DNA of 6,659 bases from Acidobacteriota bacterium (GCA_003222855.1 QHXH01000162.1:1-6659); one strand, 5' to 3'. Positions 1-6,010 are shown, counted from the first letter of the stretch. The notes: generated by a model from the letters alone, not told the origin. Numbers and translations: made by a program.

Positions 1-268
1 TTTTGAAGACCGCGCCGTTCACCAGAACAGATGCGCCTCCGAATTTGGAAGTGAAACGCTACTCGTGGCGGTGACCGGCTGTCAAGAAAACGCGCCGGGA
101 TTAACCGAGAACTGGTCAATCTGTTTTCTGGACGGCTTTGAGTGCTCGTTCTTGCAAGTGAGTTTCCCATAACTTTGGCCAACGGCTCTCGAATGCCGCT
201 TCGCTTGCGCCGTCAGCTAAACTAGCCGTGATGCTGAAGCTGTTAATGAAAGCACGCTGGAAGCGCGC
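1..268. other. Left edge, no supportable gene
   Basis: I find no complete gene here. On the + strand a reading from base 3 to a TGA at 72-74 gives 23 codons that could be the tail of a gene entering from the left, but it is too short to recognise. On the minus strand a 55-codon open stretch runs from 283 down to a TCA (stop) at 116-118. Its translation looks protein-like (it contains FESRWPKLWETHLQERALK) but has no ATG, GTG or TTG start, so it is at best a gene remnant. The stretch is best left unassigned. Confidence 0.4.
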
Positions 269-294
269 TAACGTTCGGGCACGTTACGCTGCCC

Positions 295-350
295 CCAGCG
301 CTAAAAGCGCTGGTCTATGAACCCTTCGGGCAAGCCGTCTGAAGACGGCT
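295..350 (+). repeat. Linked double-hairpin repeat, copy A
   Basis: Two perfect stem-loops sit in a fixed arrangement. The first is an 8-bp stem (295-302 with 306-313) closed by an AAA loop. The second is a 7-bp stem (333-339 with 344-350) closed by a TGAA loop. A linker beginning GGTCTA joins them. The same layout, with identical spacing, recurs at 1780-1836, and the stem differences between copies are compensatory. A weaker hairpin just upstream (269-274 with 281-286, arms TAACGT and ACGTTA) may belong to the same cluster. It looks like a dispersed REP-like element. There is no T-run, so it is not an obvious terminator. Confidence 0.75.
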
Positions 351-417
351 ACATGATCGAAAGCGTAGATACAGTTCAAACTTCATCAGCACCAGACCAG
401 AGTATGATCCTGACGGT

Positions 418-435
418 GACTACTATATAGTGGTC
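418..435. repeat. 18-bp AT-centred near-palindrome upstream of the exported-protein gene
   Basis: The perfect 10-bp palindrome ACTATATAGT (422-431) extends outward through a T/G pair to matching GAC and GTC ends, giving 18 bp of dyad symmetry about 136 bp upstream of the ATG at 571. It could be an operator, or a promoter -10 region with symmetry. I cannot find a well-spaced -35 box, so no promoter is called. The symmetry is directly visible; any function is inference. Confidence 0.35.
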
Positions 436-570
436 TCAGCTCAAGTATCTTTACTTCCTACCTTCGGCATTTGAGCCAGCAGTTAACTTACCCGCGTAAG
501 CGACTAGAACAAACATCTCCAAACAGTCCTCAAAGACCATGACTGTCGGTGTAACTGAAAGAATCGATCG

Positions 571-1695
571 ATGATGAACAAAAACAAATTACATGTGACC
601 CACGGTGGGTTGTTGATTCTATTCGTGCTCGCGGCATGCACTCCGGCGGTTGCGCAACACGCGAGCGGTCTCGGCGGGAGCTTTAACGATCCCGCCGGCG
701 GAATGATTACCAAAACTATCGTGGACAGGATGGCGCGGCGCCGGCTCGAGAGAAGGCGCGTGACAGTGCCTGCGAGCACCGGAGTCGCGTCTGCGTCTAC
801 CGATGCGGCGGTCCGTTTTCGCTCGACTGGCACCCAACTGAAGACTCGTGAAGTAGCTAATGCGATCGATGCCGGAAATGCGCAGCTGTTCACCATCTTG
901 ACCACCATCCTGCAGGAATATGAAAAGGGCGCGCGAGCCGCAGGCCACCCTAACGACCTGGCGCTCGCCCTGAGTTTCTTCTTCGCCGCCAACGCCAGCA
1001 TCTATCACGACGCAGGTCAGCCGGCAGACCTGCCGATGATCGAGTTGCGCGATACGATCGCCGAGGCCTTGGTCGACGGCAAAGCTTTGAACGGCGTAAC
1101 GGACCGGCAGAAGCAGGAGATGTATGAAACGCTGGTGATCTTCACGGGGTTCGCGCTCGCCACTTATCAGGAAGGGAAGCAGGGAGGCAATACCGAAACC
1201 GTGAGAGTCAGCCAGCAACTTGCCGGACAGAACCTGCTGGCCCTCGGCCTCTCGCCCGACAAGATCACTTTTACCGATCAGGGATTGAGTATTGAGACAG
1301 AGTCAGGTGCTGCGATCGCGACCACCACGCAACCTGTGACGGAACCAACCAAGCCTCAAGACGTGGCGCCGGCAAGCATCCACGCGGGTAAATTGGTTAT
1401 GGAGTTTGAAGGCAACGAAGTGCGCGCCTTGCAGACGTACGGTGGAAAAAGAATTCGCGTCAACGGCACGGTAAATTCAATCGAGGTTCAAAAGAACGGC
1501 TTGATCGTCCTGACCTTTCATTCTCCGGCAGGCGGGTATGCCCAGACACAATGTTATTTCAACAAATCACAAAGCTCTCGGTTAGCTCAACTAGAGGGTG
1601 GCCAGGAAGCGATCGTTGAAGGAACCGTGCGAGGAATTGGTGGCGGTATAGGCGGAAAGGGCTTCGTGGTGTTGGAAGACTGCATTGTTCCATAA
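571..1695 (+). CDS. Exported protein with DUF6683-like region and C-terminal OB-fold (tRNA_anti-like) domain
   Basis: 374 aa. Residues 1-29 form a signal sequence with lysines at 4 and 6 and a hydrophobic core around 13-22. Two processing sites compete: a lipobox LAAC (20-23), which would make a lipoprotein, and an AVA-Q site after residue 28. Residues about 40-245 are mostly helical and resemble the poorly known DUF6683 family (remembered likeness, moderate certainty). A Thr/Pro-rich linker (about 250-270) leads to an OB-fold of the tRNA_anti-like type (about 272-374). Its hallmarks are EGNEVRALQTYGGKRIRVNG, a Gly-rich turn near 352-361, and cysteines 328 and 371, which could form a disulfide outside the cytoplasm. 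Despite the domain name, RNA binding should not be assumed. There are two tandem ATGs (571, 574), either usable, with only a weak purine-rich stretch upstream. The gene stands alone, with linked-hairpin repeats on both sides. Molecular role unknown. Confidence 0.85.
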   Translation: MMNKNKLHVTHGGLLILFVLAACTPAVAQHASGLGGSFNDPAGGMITKTIVDRMARRRLERRRVTVPASTGVASASTDAAVRFRSTGTQLKTREVANAIDAGNAQLFTILTTILQEYEKGARAAGHPNDLALALSFFFAANASIYHDAGQPADLPMIELRDTIAEALVDGKALNGVTDRQKQEMYETLVIFTGFALATYQEGKQGGNTETVRVSQQLAGQNLLALGLSPDKITFTDQGLSIETESGAAIATTTQPVTEPTKPQDVAPASIHAGKLVMEFEGNEVRALQTYGGKRIRVNGTVNSIEVQKNGLIVLTFHSPAGGYAQTQCYFNKSQSSRLAQLEGGQEAIVEGTVRGIGGGIGGKGFVVLEDCIVP

Positions 1696-1739
1696 CGGCT
1701 TTGAACCAATCGCGAGGCTCTGGCCTAAAGCCTCATTGT

Positions 1740-1759
1740 AAGCCCGTTAAAACGGGCTT
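1740..1759 (+). repeat. Hairpin downstream of the exported-protein gene, possible weak terminator
   Basis: The arms AAGCCCGT and ACGGGCTT form a perfect 8-bp stem with a TAAA loop, 45 bp after the stop codon at 1693-1695. Only three T residues end the 3' side, so intrinsic termination would be weak. The stem length and A-rich loop match the linked-hairpin family that follows at 1780, and it is probably part of the same repeat cluster. An imperfect GAGGCT/AGCCTC pairing lies just upstream of it. Confidence 0.55.
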
Positions 1760-1779
1760 TGGATCGGCTTGTTAAGTAC

Positions 1780-1836
1780 CCGGGCGTAAAACGCCCGGTC
1801 TACCAACTCTACGGGAAAGCCGCGTGAACGCGGCTT
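1780..1836 (+). repeat. Linked double-hairpin repeat, copy B
   Basis: This is the second copy of the element at 295-350, in the same orientation. Stem 1 pairs 1780-1787 with 1791-1798 around an AAA loop. Stem 2 pairs 1817-1824 with 1829-1836 around a TGAA loop. Over 56 aligned, ungapped positions I count 39 identical to copy A. Four base pairs differ in stem 1 and two in stem 2, and each difference keeps pairing (for example C-G replaced by G-C). The loops and the GGTCTA that follows stem 1 are unchanged. Copies A and B together bracket the exported-protein gene. Confidence 0.78.
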
Positions 1837-1886
1837 AAAGAACCGCGAGCTTCTCCGTTGGCGAGTGCCCAACACCAATGAGTGCA

Positions 1887-1903
1887 ACTGAGAATCTCTC
1901 AGT
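1887..1903. repeat. Perfect 7-bp inverted repeat upstream of the box promoter
   Basis: The arms ACTGAGA and TCTCAGT are separated by ATC. The repeat ends 43 bp before the proposed -35 box of the box operon. It could be a second regulator site or simply a small hairpin. It does not match the operator at 1983-2000. Confidence 0.35.
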
Positions 1904-1946
1904 ACTAACCGTTCAACATTGAAAATGCACCATCACGCTCGGTCAC

Positions 1947-1976
1947 TTGACCCGAAAGCCCTCTTTTTCTTATGCT
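1947..1976 (+). promoter_or_regulatory. Probable sigma70-type promoter of the box operon
   Basis: TTGACC (1947-1952, five of six matches to TTGACA) is followed after 18 bp by TATGCT (1971-1976, four of six matches to TATAAT). This predicts a transcription start near 1983, about 67 bp before the boxC ATG. The predicted start falls at the edge of the strong inverted repeat at 1983-2000, where a repressor would block transcription. The call rests on the boxes and their placement only. Confidence 0.55.
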
Positions 1977-1982
1977 TATCAT

Positions 1983-2000
1983 TTCGAACGAACGTTCGAA
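1983..2000. promoter_or_regulatory. Operator-like inverted repeat, likely TetR-family site
   Basis: TTCGAACGAACGTTCGAA has perfect 8-bp arms around a central AA and lies 49 bp upstream of boxC, directly after the predicted -10 box. The inner 14 bp fit the pattern CNAACGNNCGTTNG, which I recall as the site of the Thermus phenylacetyl-CoA-responsive TetR repressor PaaR. The operon encodes a TetR protein two genes downstream, making that protein the natural ligand for this site. An overlapping symmetry centre (CGAACGTTCG, 1989-1998) is also present. I found no second copy elsewhere in the window. Confidence 0.7.
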
Positions 2001-2049
2001 CGAGTCAGAGGCCCACGCTTGATAGCGGTGTGGGTGTTGGCAACTTTAA

Positions 2050-3699
2050 ATGATTAATTTCCAGACTTCACCCGACCAATACAAACACTGGAAGCTAAAC
2101 GTCGATGGCGCGGTCGCCAGTCTCTCTATGGACGTACAGGAAGATGAAACGCTGGCCGACGGCTACAAACTCAAACTGAATTCCTATGACCTGGGTGTCG
2201 ACATCGAACTCGCGGACGCGATCCAGCGAATTCGTTTCGAACATCCGCAAGTGCGCGCCATTGTCATCACCAGTCTGAAGCCGCGCATTTTCTGCGCCGG
2301 CGCCAATATTTACATGCTCGGCACTTCTTCCCACGCGTTCAAAGTCAACTTCTGCAAATTCACGAACGAGACACGCTGCGCGATCGAAGATGATTCGCGG
2401 CATTCGGGCCGGCGTTATATTGCCGCGTTGAACGGCACCGCGTCAGGTGGTGGATACGAGCTCGCGATTGCCTGTGACGAAATCTATCTGGTTGATGATG
2501 GCAACTCAGCCGTTTCGCTTCCTGAAGTTCCATTGCTTGGCGTCTTGCCCGGCACCGGGGGCCTGACGCGTCTGGTTGATAAGCGAAAAGTGCGTCGTGA
2601 TCGGGCCGATGTGTTTTCAACCCTGGCGGAAGGATTGAAAGGCAAGCGAGCCAAAGAATGGGGCTTGATCAACGACACCTTCACGACCAGCAAATTCCAG
2701 GAAGCGATCGATGAGCGAGTAGCGCAAATTGTTAATTTGCGTCCGAGTGAGGAATCGCAAGTTAACAACTTGCGCTACATCGGTATTAAGTTGAACCCGC
2801 TCGAATTTGAATCAACCGCAGACAGTCGCGATTACAAATACGTGACGCTCCGGTTTCATCGCGAAACGCGCTACGCGGATCTGTCCCTGCATGGTCCAGA
2901 ATCAGACGCGCCGAAAACTCTCGATGAAATTCAGAAACTCGGCGATGGGTACTGGCCGCTGCGCGCGTATCGCGAGCTTGATGATGCGCTGCTGCATCTG
3001 CGCGTGAATGAACCCGAAATTGGATTGGTCTGCATTCGGACCGAAGGAAGCATTGATAACGTGCTTGCGGTTGATCAAACCCTCGCCGCAAATCGAGATC
3101 ACTGGCTGGTTCGGGAAATCATTTTGCATATGGCACGCGTGCTGAGGCGGCTTGATCTAACCGCCAAGAGCCTGTTCGCGATCGTCGAGCCGGGAAGTTG
3201 TTTCGCCGGCAGCCTCATCGAGCTGCTGCTCGCCTCGGATCGCAGTTACATGCTTAACAATCCGGATGAAACAGTCGAGATCGCGGTTAGCGAATTAAAC
3301 CCAGGCGCCTTTCCGATGAGCAATGGTTTGACACGCTTAGAGTCGCGGTTTCTCGCTGAACCCAAGAAAGCTTATGAGGCGTTCGGACACGACGGCCCCT
3401 TTAACACTGAGGCGGCTGAGGAATTTGGACTGATTACCTTCGCGCCCGACGATCTGGATTGGGAAGATGAGATTCGTTTGGCGATTGAAGAACGCACGTC
3501 GCTTTCGCCCGACGCCTTGACCGGCATGGAAGCATCGCTGCGTTTCGCCGGGCCGGAGACGATGGATACAAAAATCTATGGGCGCTTAACAGCGTGGCAA
3601 AACTGGATCTTTCAACGTCCGAACGCGGTCGGGCCAAATGGTGCGTTGACAAATTACGGGAAGCCGACGAAGGCGCAGTTTGATTATAAGAGGACTTAG
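2050..3699 (+). CDS. boxC: BoxC, 2,3-epoxybenzoyl-CoA dihydrolase (ring-cleaving, crotonase superfamily)
   Basis: 549 aa, close to the usual ~550-560 of BoxC. It cleaves 2,3-epoxybenzoyl-CoA hydrolytically in the cytoplasm to 3,4-dehydroadipyl-CoA semialdehyde and formate. The N-terminal crotonase core shows the CoA/oxyanion stretch FCAGANIYML (81-90), FTNETR and SRHSG motifs (104-120), GGGYELAIACDE (133-144) and LPEVPLLGVLPGTGG (157-171). E137 and E159 correspond to the catalytic pair Glu146/Glu168 reported for Burkholderia BoxC, with the same spacing of 22. A second, degenerate crotonase-like half follows (about 370-435, with IELLLASD and NGLTRLESR). The ATG at 2050 puts the N-terminus where the family begins; no good Shine-Dalgarno precedes it. 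This is the first gene after the promoter and operator. Its stop codon is immediately followed by, and shares its last base with, a palindromic repeat. Confidence 0.95.
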   Translation: MINFQTSPDQYKHWKLNVDGAVASLSMDVQEDETLADGYKLKLNSYDLGVDIELADAIQRIRFEHPQVRAIVITSLKPRIFCAGANIYMLGTSSHAFKVNFCKFTNETRCAIEDDSRHSGRRYIAALNGTASGGGYELAIACDEIYLVDDGNSAVSLPEVPLLGVLPGTGGLTRLVDKRKVRRDRADVFSTLAEGLKGKRAKEWGLINDTFTTSKFQEAIDERVAQIVNLRPSEESQVNNLRYIGIKLNPLEFESTADSRDYKYVTLRFHRETRYADLSLHGPESDAPKTLDEIQKLGDGYWPLRAYRELDDALLHLRVNEPEIGLVCIRTEGSIDNVLAVDQTLAANRDHWLVREIILHMARVLRRLDLTAKSLFAIVEPGSCFAGSLIELLLASDRSYMLNNPDETVEIAVSELNPGAFPMSNGLTRLESRFLAEPKKAYEAFGHDGPFNTEAAEEFGLITFAPDDLDWEDEIRLAIEERTSLSPDALTGMEASLRFAGPETMDTKIYGRLTAWQNWIFQRPNAVGPNGALTNYGKPTKAQFDYKRT

Positions 3700-3768
3700 C
3701 CGCAGATTAACGCGGATACACGCGGATCAGAACAAAATTATCAGCGAAAATCCGCGTTCATCCGCGGC
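3699..3768 (+). repeat. Dispersed palindrome at the boxC-boxB junction
   Basis: Arms of 30 nt (3699-3728 and 3739-3768) match at 23 of 30 positions around a 10-nt loop. Each arm is built from three ~10-bp units of the form CGCRGATNAA, giving helical periodicity. The element begins at the last base of the boxC TAG and ends 12 bp before the boxB ATG, so it fills most of the 81-bp spacer. The same element type, in the same orientation, lies at 5191-5290. As RNA it would form a long imperfect stem between the two messages. Confidence 0.85.
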
Positions 3769-3780
3769 TGATTATGAATT

Positions 3781-5187
3781 ATGAATCTTTACGATCGCAT
3801 TCCTAACAACGTAAACCTCTCTGAAGACAAACGTCTCCAACGCGCGCTGGAGAGGTGGTTGCCGAATTTTCTTTCGTGGTGGCACGACATGGGGCCCGAA
3901 GGATTTCAGCAGAAAGAGGTCTGGCTGCGCACGGCCGTTGATGTCGGCAGCGAAGGGTGGGCGCATTTTGATTACGTGAAAATGCCTGACTATCGTTGGG
4001 GCATCTTTCTCGAACCGGCCGCGCCGGACGCAAAGGTTGGCTTCGGCGACAATTATGGGACATCGGCTTATCAGGAAGTGCCCGGCGAGTTTCGCAACGC
4101 GCTGCGCCGCATCATTGTCACTCAGGGCGATACTGAGCCGGCGTCGGTTGAACAGCAACGGCAGCTCGGCCACACCTGTCCGTCGCTGTACGATCTGCGG
4201 AATCTCTTTCAGGTGAATGTCGAAGAAGGCCGTCATCTTTGGGCGATGGTTTATTTGCTGCACGGCTACTTCGGCCGCGACGGTCGCGACGAAGCGGATG
4301 CGTTGCTCGAGCGGCGCAGCGGGAATCCCGACAAGCCGCGCATTCTTGAGGCATTCAATCAACCGTGCGATGACTGGCTCAATTTCTATGCGTTCACGAT
4401 GTTCACCGATCGCGATGGCAAGTATCAGTTGTCGGCATTGGCGGAATCGGGATTCGAACCACTGGCGCGCACCTGCCGTTTTATGCTGACCGAAGAAGCG
4501 CATCACATGTTTGTTGGCGACACGGGGCTGAGCCGCGTCGTCAAACGCACCGCGCAATTGATGAAACAAAATCCAAACGAAGATGTGCGCGAACCAGGCG
4601 GCATTCCGCTGGAAATCATTCAGAAGTACATCAATTTCTGGTTCAGCTATTCGCTCGATCTGTTTGGCGGCGAGATCAGTTCGAATTCGGCCGACTTTTT
4701 CGCTGCCGGCTTGAAAGGAAGATTCAAAGAGCAGGAGCAGTACACTGATCATATTGCGGCTGAAGGCTCGTTCACGTTGCTCGTCGTGCAGGATGGAAAG
4801 TTACTTCCACGCGAAGTGCCTCTGCGAAATGCGCTCAATGAAATTCTGCGCGGCGAATACGTAAAGGATTGCGAGAAGGGCCTGGCGCGCTGGAACAGAG
4901 CGCTGGCTGACGAAGGATTAAGCGAGCGACTTTATCTGCCTAACCTTCGCTTTCACCGGCACGTGGGCGAATACTCCGGCCACTGCTTCGATCTCGAAGG
5001 GAATCTGATTACGAAAGAAGAATTCGAAGCTGCGAAATCGGAGTGGTTGCCGACGATCGAAGACCGCGAATATGTGCGCAGCTTAATGAAGCCCGTAACT
5101 GAAGTTGGCAAGATCGCGAACTGGATCGCGCCGCCGGCGACGGGAATCAAAGGCAAGCCATTCGAGTTTGAGTATGTGCGATTGTAA
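3781..5187 (+). CDS. boxB: BoxB, benzoyl-CoA 2,3-epoxidase oxygenase subunit (di-iron)
   Basis: 468 aa, near the ~473 of Azoarcus BoxB. With the reductase BoxA, it uses O2 and NADPH-derived electrons to epoxidise benzoyl-CoA to 2,3-epoxybenzoyl-CoA. The N-terminus IPNNVNLSEDKRLQRALERW and the segment KMPDYRWGIFL (67-77) are typical of the family. All six di-iron ligands known from Azoarcus BoxB (E120, E150, H153, D211, E240, H243) are found here one residue earlier: E119, E149, H152 (in NVEEGRHLW), D210, E239 and H242 (in TEEAHHMF). The site should therefore be functional. No signal peptide or membrane segment is seen. The ATG at 3781 sits in a tandem 7-bp repeat (ATTATGA twice, 3771-3784) that also provides an out-of-frame ATG at 3774. 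No clear Shine-Dalgarno is present. It follows boxC by 81 bp in the presumed operon. BoxA is not encoded in the window. Confidence 0.96.
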   Translation: MNLYDRIPNNVNLSEDKRLQRALERWLPNFLSWWHDMGPEGFQQKEVWLRTAVDVGSEGWAHFDYVKMPDYRWGIFLEPAAPDAKVGFGDNYGTSAYQEVPGEFRNALRRIIVTQGDTEPASVEQQRQLGHTCPSLYDLRNLFQVNVEEGRHLWAMVYLLHGYFGRDGRDEADALLERRSGNPDKPRILEAFNQPCDDWLNFYAFTMFTDRDGKYQLSALAESGFEPLARTCRFMLTEEAHHMFVGDTGLSRVVKRTAQLMKQNPNEDVREPGGIPLEIIQKYINFWFSYSLDLFGGEISSNSADFFAAGLKGRFKEQEQYTDHIAAEGSFTLLVVQDGKLLPREVPLRNALNEILRGEYVKDCEKGLARWNRALADEGLSERLYLPNLRFHRHVGEYSGHCFDLEGNLITKEEFEAAKSEWLPTIEDREYVRSLMKPVTEVGKIANWIAPPATGIKGKPFEFEYVRL

Positions 5188-5190
5188 TTG

Positions 5191-5290
5191 GCCGCGGATG
5201 AACGCAGATAGACGCAGATCAAAACTTCCGAATGACAGAGGCGGCCCCCTTCTTTTGTCTTATCTGCGTAAATCCGCGTTCATCTGCGGC
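5191..5290 (+). repeat. Dispersed palindrome at the boxB-tetR junction
   Basis: Arms of 30 nt (5191-5220 and 5261-5290) match at 25 of 30 positions around a 40-nt loop. Each arm has three ~10-bp units (for example GATGAACGCAGAT). The arms are homologous to those at 3699-3768: the right arms agree at 27 of 30 positions and the left arms at 25 of 30. The left/right differences are kept, so both copies point the same way. The loop sequences are unrelated and differ in length. The element starts 4 bp after the boxB stop and ends 18 bp before the tetR ATG. Confidence 0.86.
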
Positions 5291-5308
5291 TGATTTCGTC
5301 GAACTGGT

Positions 5309-6010
5309 ATGACGAACGATTTATCCCGTCACGATCAAAAGCTCGAACTGATCCTGCGCACGTCCGCGCGTATTTTTGCTGAGAAAAGCTATCACTCGAC
5401 ATCGATGCGTGATATCTCGCGCGCGACAGGCGTGAGCCTGGCCGGCCTCTATCATTACTGCAAATCAAAAGAAGAGTTACTGTTTCTGATCCAGGATCAT
5501 TGTTTCGGGCGGGTGCTCGAGCGGGTTGAAGAGCGGATCCGGGGAGTCAGCGATCCATTTGAGAAGCTGCGCATCTTCATCGACAATCACCTTTCATTCT
5601 TTGCCGCGAACATGGCCGAGATGAAGGTGCTTTCGCACGAAGCTGAATCGCTCGCAGGCGACTTGCACGCGAAGGTGTCGACCAGGAAAGAAAAGTACGC
5701 GAAGCTTGCGCGCAGGATTCTGCGAGACATTCAGGAATCGACCGTGTCAGAAGCCCGACCGTCAGGGAGGGCAACCAGCATTTCCAATCGCAACGGACGA
5801 ATCGATCTTACCGTAGCGACCTATGCCCTGTTCGGCATGATGAACTGGATCTACAACTGGTACGATCCCGCGGGCAAGTTGTCGGTAAACCAGCTGGTCG
5901 ATAATATTACGCGGTTGTTCTTGAGCGGTTTTCTTTGCTCATCAGTCGAGCCGGTTACACTGTCAGGCTCGCGGACGACTGAAAAGGTAAGCGTCTGGCG
6001 GACGGCTTGA
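5309..6010 (+). CDS. TetR-family transcriptional regulator, probable acyl/aryl-CoA-responsive repressor of the box operon
   Basis: 233 aa. The N-terminal TetR DNA-binding domain spans about 8-60, with the helix-turn-helix in SMRDISRATGVSLAGLYHYC (32-51) followed by KSKEEL. The C-terminal ligand domain contains YALFGMMNWIYNWYDPAG (172-189), a pattern seen in the KstR2/FadR-like group whose members sense CoA thioesters. That points to benzoyl-CoA or a pathway intermediate as effector (inference). Its likely target is the inverted repeat at 1983-2000. Proteobacterial box operons instead use BoxR, an HTH protein fused to a shikimate-kinase-like domain. Two oddities: residues about 149-155 (ARPSGRA) are encoded by a palindromic repeat, and the tail beyond about residue 210 exceeds the usual TetR end. 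ATG 5309 is the only sensible start; its Shine-Dalgarno is weak. Confidence 0.9.
   Translation: MTNDLSRHDQKLELILRTSARIFAEKSYHSTSMRDISRATGVSLAGLYHYCKSKEELLFLIQDHCFGRVLERVEERIRGVSDPFEKLRIFIDNHLSFFAANMAEMKVLSHEAESLAGDLHAKVSTRKEKYAKLARRILRDIQESTVSEARPSGRATSISNRNGRIDLTVATYALFGMMNWIYNWYDPAGKLSVNQLVDNITRLFLSGFLCSSVEPVTLSGSRTTEKVSVWRTA
5753..5772 (+). repeat. REP-like palindrome inside the tetR reading frame
   Basis: GCCCGACCGTCAGGGAGGGC folds as four G-C/C-G pairs, tandem G.A and A.G mismatches, two C-G pairs and a GTCA loop. It encodes residues 149-155 of the TetR protein in frame, within a polar stretch between predicted helices of the ligand domain, where relatives as I remember them have a short loop. 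I associate this palindrome with a dispersed intergenic repeat in Acidobacteriota-type genomes, from memory. Its presence in a gene recalls the in-frame palindromic elements of Rickettsia. Confidence 0.55.
5989..6008 (+). repeat. Imperfect hairpin at the 3' end of tetR
   Basis: AAGCGTCTGGCGGACGGCTT pairs AAGC with GCTT and GTC with GAC, with one bulged G. It resembles the AAGCCGTC/GACGGCT stem of the linked-hairpin repeat at 333-350, so it may be a decayed copy. It overlaps the tetR stop codon. A second pairing, CGAGCC with GGCTCG (5947-5952 and 5966-5971), lies just upstream in the same tail. Confidence 0.3.

Noticed and set aside
3..74. 23-codon + strand tail of a gene entering from the left
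   Set aside because: Too short to recognise, and the other strand reads equally well here (GGASVLVNGAVFK), so neither can be supported.
295..350. CRISPR-like or terminator interpretation of the hairpin clusters
   Set aside because: There is no regular repeat-spacer array, and no T-run follows the stems. Compensated stems point to a REP-like structure instead.
353..430. Small + strand frame starting at the ATG at 353 (25 codons), and an overlapping frame ending at an in-frame TGA after 430
   Set aside because: Both look mildly protein-like but have no ribosome site or recognisable family, and the first begins right at the end of the hairpin repeat.
504..1001. 165-codon open frame on the minus strand
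   Set aside because: It lies antisense to the exported-protein gene, is low in recognisable domains and is explained by the GC-rich codon pattern of the + strand gene.
3618..3640. GCGGTCGGGCC in boxC as a further copy of the palindrome in tetR
   Set aside because: Only a few bases are shared and no palindromic partner is present; it is ordinary coding sequence.
4217..4489. 90-codon open frame on the + strand inside boxB
   Set aside because: Out-of-frame reading within boxB with no domain; coding of boxB explains it.
3772..4752. 326-codon open frame on the minus strand
   Set aside because: Long, but fully antisense to boxB, whose six metal ligands and family identity are unambiguous. It is a shadow frame.
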